A stretch of 64,000 nucleotides of DNA from contig OY762510.1 of NCBI GenBank assembly GCA_963665935.1, positions 868,001 through 932,000 of the forward strand. Direction: 5' to 3'. The DNA is from Syntrophus sp963665935. GTDB lineage: Bacteria; Desulfobacterota; Syntrophia; Syntrophales; Syntrophaceae. Positions 62,196 through 64,000 of the stretch are shown here, one piece after another. Each line of letters opens with the position of its first letter. Within the stretch, counting starts at the first letter, position 1. Made by a program: the position numbers and the translations under genes. Under the pieces are notes generated by a model. That model was given only the letters and a program-made list of their open reading frames with translations, did not search any database and was not told the DNA's origin.

Positions 62196-63995
62196 TCAGT
62201 TCCCATGTCGCATGCCGGCAGAAAAGATATCTCCTTTGGTGATGACGCGGTAGATGTGATCGGGAAAGGCTTTTTCAACATGAGCAGCCACGTCTTCGGG
62301 CGTATATCCACCATTGGCAAGGATGTCATTATCGAGGTAGATCATGTCGTCAAAGGGATCGCCATCATTCGGATCGTTGAGGATCACATTTGTACCGAAG
62401 TTATTTTCGATTTCGTTGAAGAGATCCATCCGGTACAAGTTGCGGTTACCATACGCATTGTGGGCGCCGTGATCCGCAGTGACCACCATCGTGTAATTAT
62501 CCCGGCCGATGTGCTCGTCCAGCCAGTACGTGATCTTCTTCAGCAGGTAGTCTGTGTAATAGAGATAGGTGTAAACTTCCGGGGAATTGACCCCATAGGC
62601 GTGTCCCACGGTGTCGAGGCTCTTGAAGTTGAAGTACACGAGGTCCGGGATGCGGTCCAACCCGGCGCCCTCTGCCTCGATGGTGCGCAGCAGCATGTCG
62701 ACGGCCCAGAGGGTATAGAAGGGGGTCTTCATCGTATCGGTAAAATAAGAGTTCGATGCGGAACAGGTCCCCACGGGCACCTCTTTATAGAGCTGGTATA
62801 AACAATCGTCCGTCATCGCAGTTTTACCTGCCGTCTTTATGGCATGTTCAAAGGTGAATGTACTACCGTCGGCGAACTTGCCCTGCGGGCCGGCAATGAC
62901 ATTGGCGCCAGGCACTGCGTAAGGTCCGTTGTCCACGACCACGGTCTTTTCCGTCCATTTGTCACTTTCAACATCGATCCCATAATAATCCTTCAACCAC
63001 TCGTTGACGCGGACCCGATTGCCGCTGGAGTGACGGAGCGCCTCGGGAAGCTTGTAATTCTCGTCATTCGTGTAGGGAAGCCCCGTATCGCGAAGCAGTT
63101 CGACAATCGTGTCTTTGTCGCTCTTTTTCGAAAAGGATGCCCCGTGTCCGCCCATGCCGAGTGCCGCGCGCCCGTAAGCACTCACCGCAATGATCTTCGG
63201 CTCGTTTTTCAGTTCGAGATCCATGACGTCGGCCAGGGTGGGGACGCGCAGGTTTGATGCATCCATGGGGTTGCCCGCCAGGTCGTCAAAGGCCAAAGGG
63301 AAATCATTGCCTACTTTGATCTCGTTGCCGACGATGCCGTGAATTCCAGGGGTGGCGCCCGTTCCGATCACGGTATGAGACACGGCGGTCCGGGAACCGG
63401 CATAACTCAGGCGTGCCTTCCCGTAGTAAGCGCCGTTACCCATCAATTCTTTGCGGGCAAAGGACAGCGCATCATTTATCTTCGGATCCGTGAAATAATC
63501 CGCCCGGCATTGGTCCAGGGTGAACACCAGCGCCAGCCTTGGTTTCTTCTTTGACTTCGATGACGGTGAAAGCGCCTCGTAAAGGACACGTCCGTTTGAT
63601 GTTGAAGGCGCCTTCACATCAAGCAGGTGGGCAAGGGTCGGCGCGATGTCTTCAAGGGACGCCTTGTTTTTAAGGACAGCCTGATGCCGGATGCCCTTCC
63701 CAAAGAGAATTAGTGGAATCTTGGTATCGGATTCCCAGGGAAACCCGTGGGAACAGGCGAAGGTTGTCCCCGTCACGGCTGATGACGACGTCAGCACATC
63801 GGGGTAATAGACGATGTTGAGTTCAGGAGTCCGGTCTGCAGAGTTTGGAGCAAAGTTATACTTATACATTTTGAGGAGATTGGTCCCTCCCTCAGGGCTT
63901 GATCCCGCCCAGGCAGGAAGCACCCCGGCGGCAATGCAGAAAAGAAGACCAGCCATAACGATTCCAACAGTCCTGCGTATCTCCATGATTCTCAT
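62196..63995 (-). CDS. Alkaline-phosphatase-superfamily protein, apparently circularly permuted
   Basis: 599 aa with a signal peptide (GIVMAGLLFCIAAGVLPAWA). The catalytic part runs from about 152: metal Asp D161 in LVFTLDQCRADYF, nucleophile T203 in GSRTAVSHTVIGTG, metal sites DTVGHAYG and VVTADHGAHN. In PafA-like relatives the HG and DTxIPL(I/L) segment and the IAPTLA stretch follow ADHG at the C-terminus. Here they come first: CSHGFPWESDTKIPLILFGK (residues 81-100) and LEDIAPTLAHLLDV (114-127). The protein ends RHGN soon after the catalytic domain. Start ATG 63995 or 63986, close to the window edge. Confidence 0.85.
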   Translation of the reverse strand: MRIMEIRRTVGIVMAGLLFCIAAGVLPAWAGSSPEGGTNLLKMYKYNFAPNSADRTPELNIVYYPDVLTSSSAVTGTTFACSHGFPWESDTKIPLILFGKGIRHQAVLKNKASLEDIAPTLAHLLDVKAPSTSNGRVLYEALSPSSKSKKKPRLALVFTLDQCRADYFTDPKINDALSFARKELMGNGAYYGKARLSYAGSRTAVSHTVIGTGATPGIHGIVGNEIKVGNDFPLAFDDLAGNPMDASNLRVPTLADVMDLELKNEPKIIAVSAYGRAALGMGGHGASFSKKSDKDTIVELLRDTGLPYTNDENYKLPEALRHSSGNRVRVNEWLKDYYGIDVESDKWTEKTVVVDNGPYAVPGANVIAGPQGKFADGSTFTFEHAIKTAGKTAMTDDCLYQLYKEVPVGTCSASNSYFTDTMKTPFYTLWAVDMLLRTIEAEGAGLDRIPDLVYFNFKSLDTVGHAYGVNSPEVYTYLYYTDYLLKKITYWLDEHIGRDNYTMVVTADHGAHNAYGNRNLYRMDLFNEIENNFGTNVILNDPNDGDPFDDMIYLDNDILANGGYTPEDVAAHVEKAFPDHIYRVITKGDIFSAGMRHGN

Positions 63996-64000
63996 AGATT

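Overview
The window looks like chromosomal DNA of a strictly anaerobic, syntrophic Deltaproteobacterium (Desulfobacterota), closest in style to Syntrophus and its relatives. The main evidence is a bamR-bamA-bamQ cluster (the ring-opening half of anaerobic benzoyl-CoA degradation), a three-subunit membrane formate dehydrogenase next to two HdrA-MvhD electron-transfer modules, a CoA-transferase and a NifA-type activator. No tRNA, rRNA, CRISPR array or insertion sequence was seen.

Layout. 1-5.2 kb (minus): carA-guaA-carB, with carB running off the left edge. 5.4-7.4 kb: the last codons of a lost glutamine synthetase gene, then a NifA-like sigma-54 activator. 7.7-9.6 kb: mnmG. 9.7-10.7 kb: a YhcC-type radical SAM protein. 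10.7-15.2 kb (minus): bamQ, bamA, a terminator, bamR and an M24 peptidase. 15.8-17.1 kb: a CMD-domain protein and an ArsS-type radical SAM protein. 17.1-24.9 kb: the complete glycine cleavage system (lpd divergent from gcvT-gcvH-gcvPA-gcvPB) with lipB and lipA.

24.9-30.9 kb is a probable fluoride-response region. One fluoride riboswitch precedes a dynamin-like GTPase, enolase, a prenyltransferase-fold protein and a NUDIX protein; a second precedes a cation:proton antiporter. In both leaders the pseudoknot strand can also pair with the ribosome binding site. 30.9-34.6 kb is a scrap zone: a truncated copy of a nearby HAD gene, a purine-permease 5' piece fused to a broken hisF, and a formate dehydrogenase scrap, lying among intact thioesterase, DUF488 and HAD genes. 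35.0-38.7 kb is a partner-switching set (STAS antagonist, HATPase anti-sigma factor, NMT1-like binding protein, Cache-HAMP-PP2C phosphatase), followed by a CoA-transferase.

41-56 kb (minus) is the redox region: fdhABC, an hdrA remnant, mvhD-hdrA module 1 and mvhD-hdrA module 2. The fdhA gene and both hdrA genes are each preceded by a related, structured leader RNA of about 130-150 nt with compensatory base changes, so they probably form one RNA-controlled regulon (perhaps a molybdenum/tungsten cofactor riboswitch). Module 1 MvhD ends in a two-cluster ferredoxin, whereas module 2 MvhD ends in a winged helix.

56.6-62.0 kb (minus): a NifB-type radical SAM protein, a polyferredoxin membrane protein and a Tat-exported ModA-like binding protein, with two membrane proteins and an HdrD-like protein upstream. 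62.2-64.0 kb holds an alkaline-phosphatase-superfamily protein whose usual C-terminal segment lies at its N-terminus. Strongest leads: the three-copy leader RNA, the two fluoride switches with the unusual genes they head, the partner-switching/binding-protein module, the MvhD domain swap, the NifB/ModA-like locus and the permuted phosphatase.
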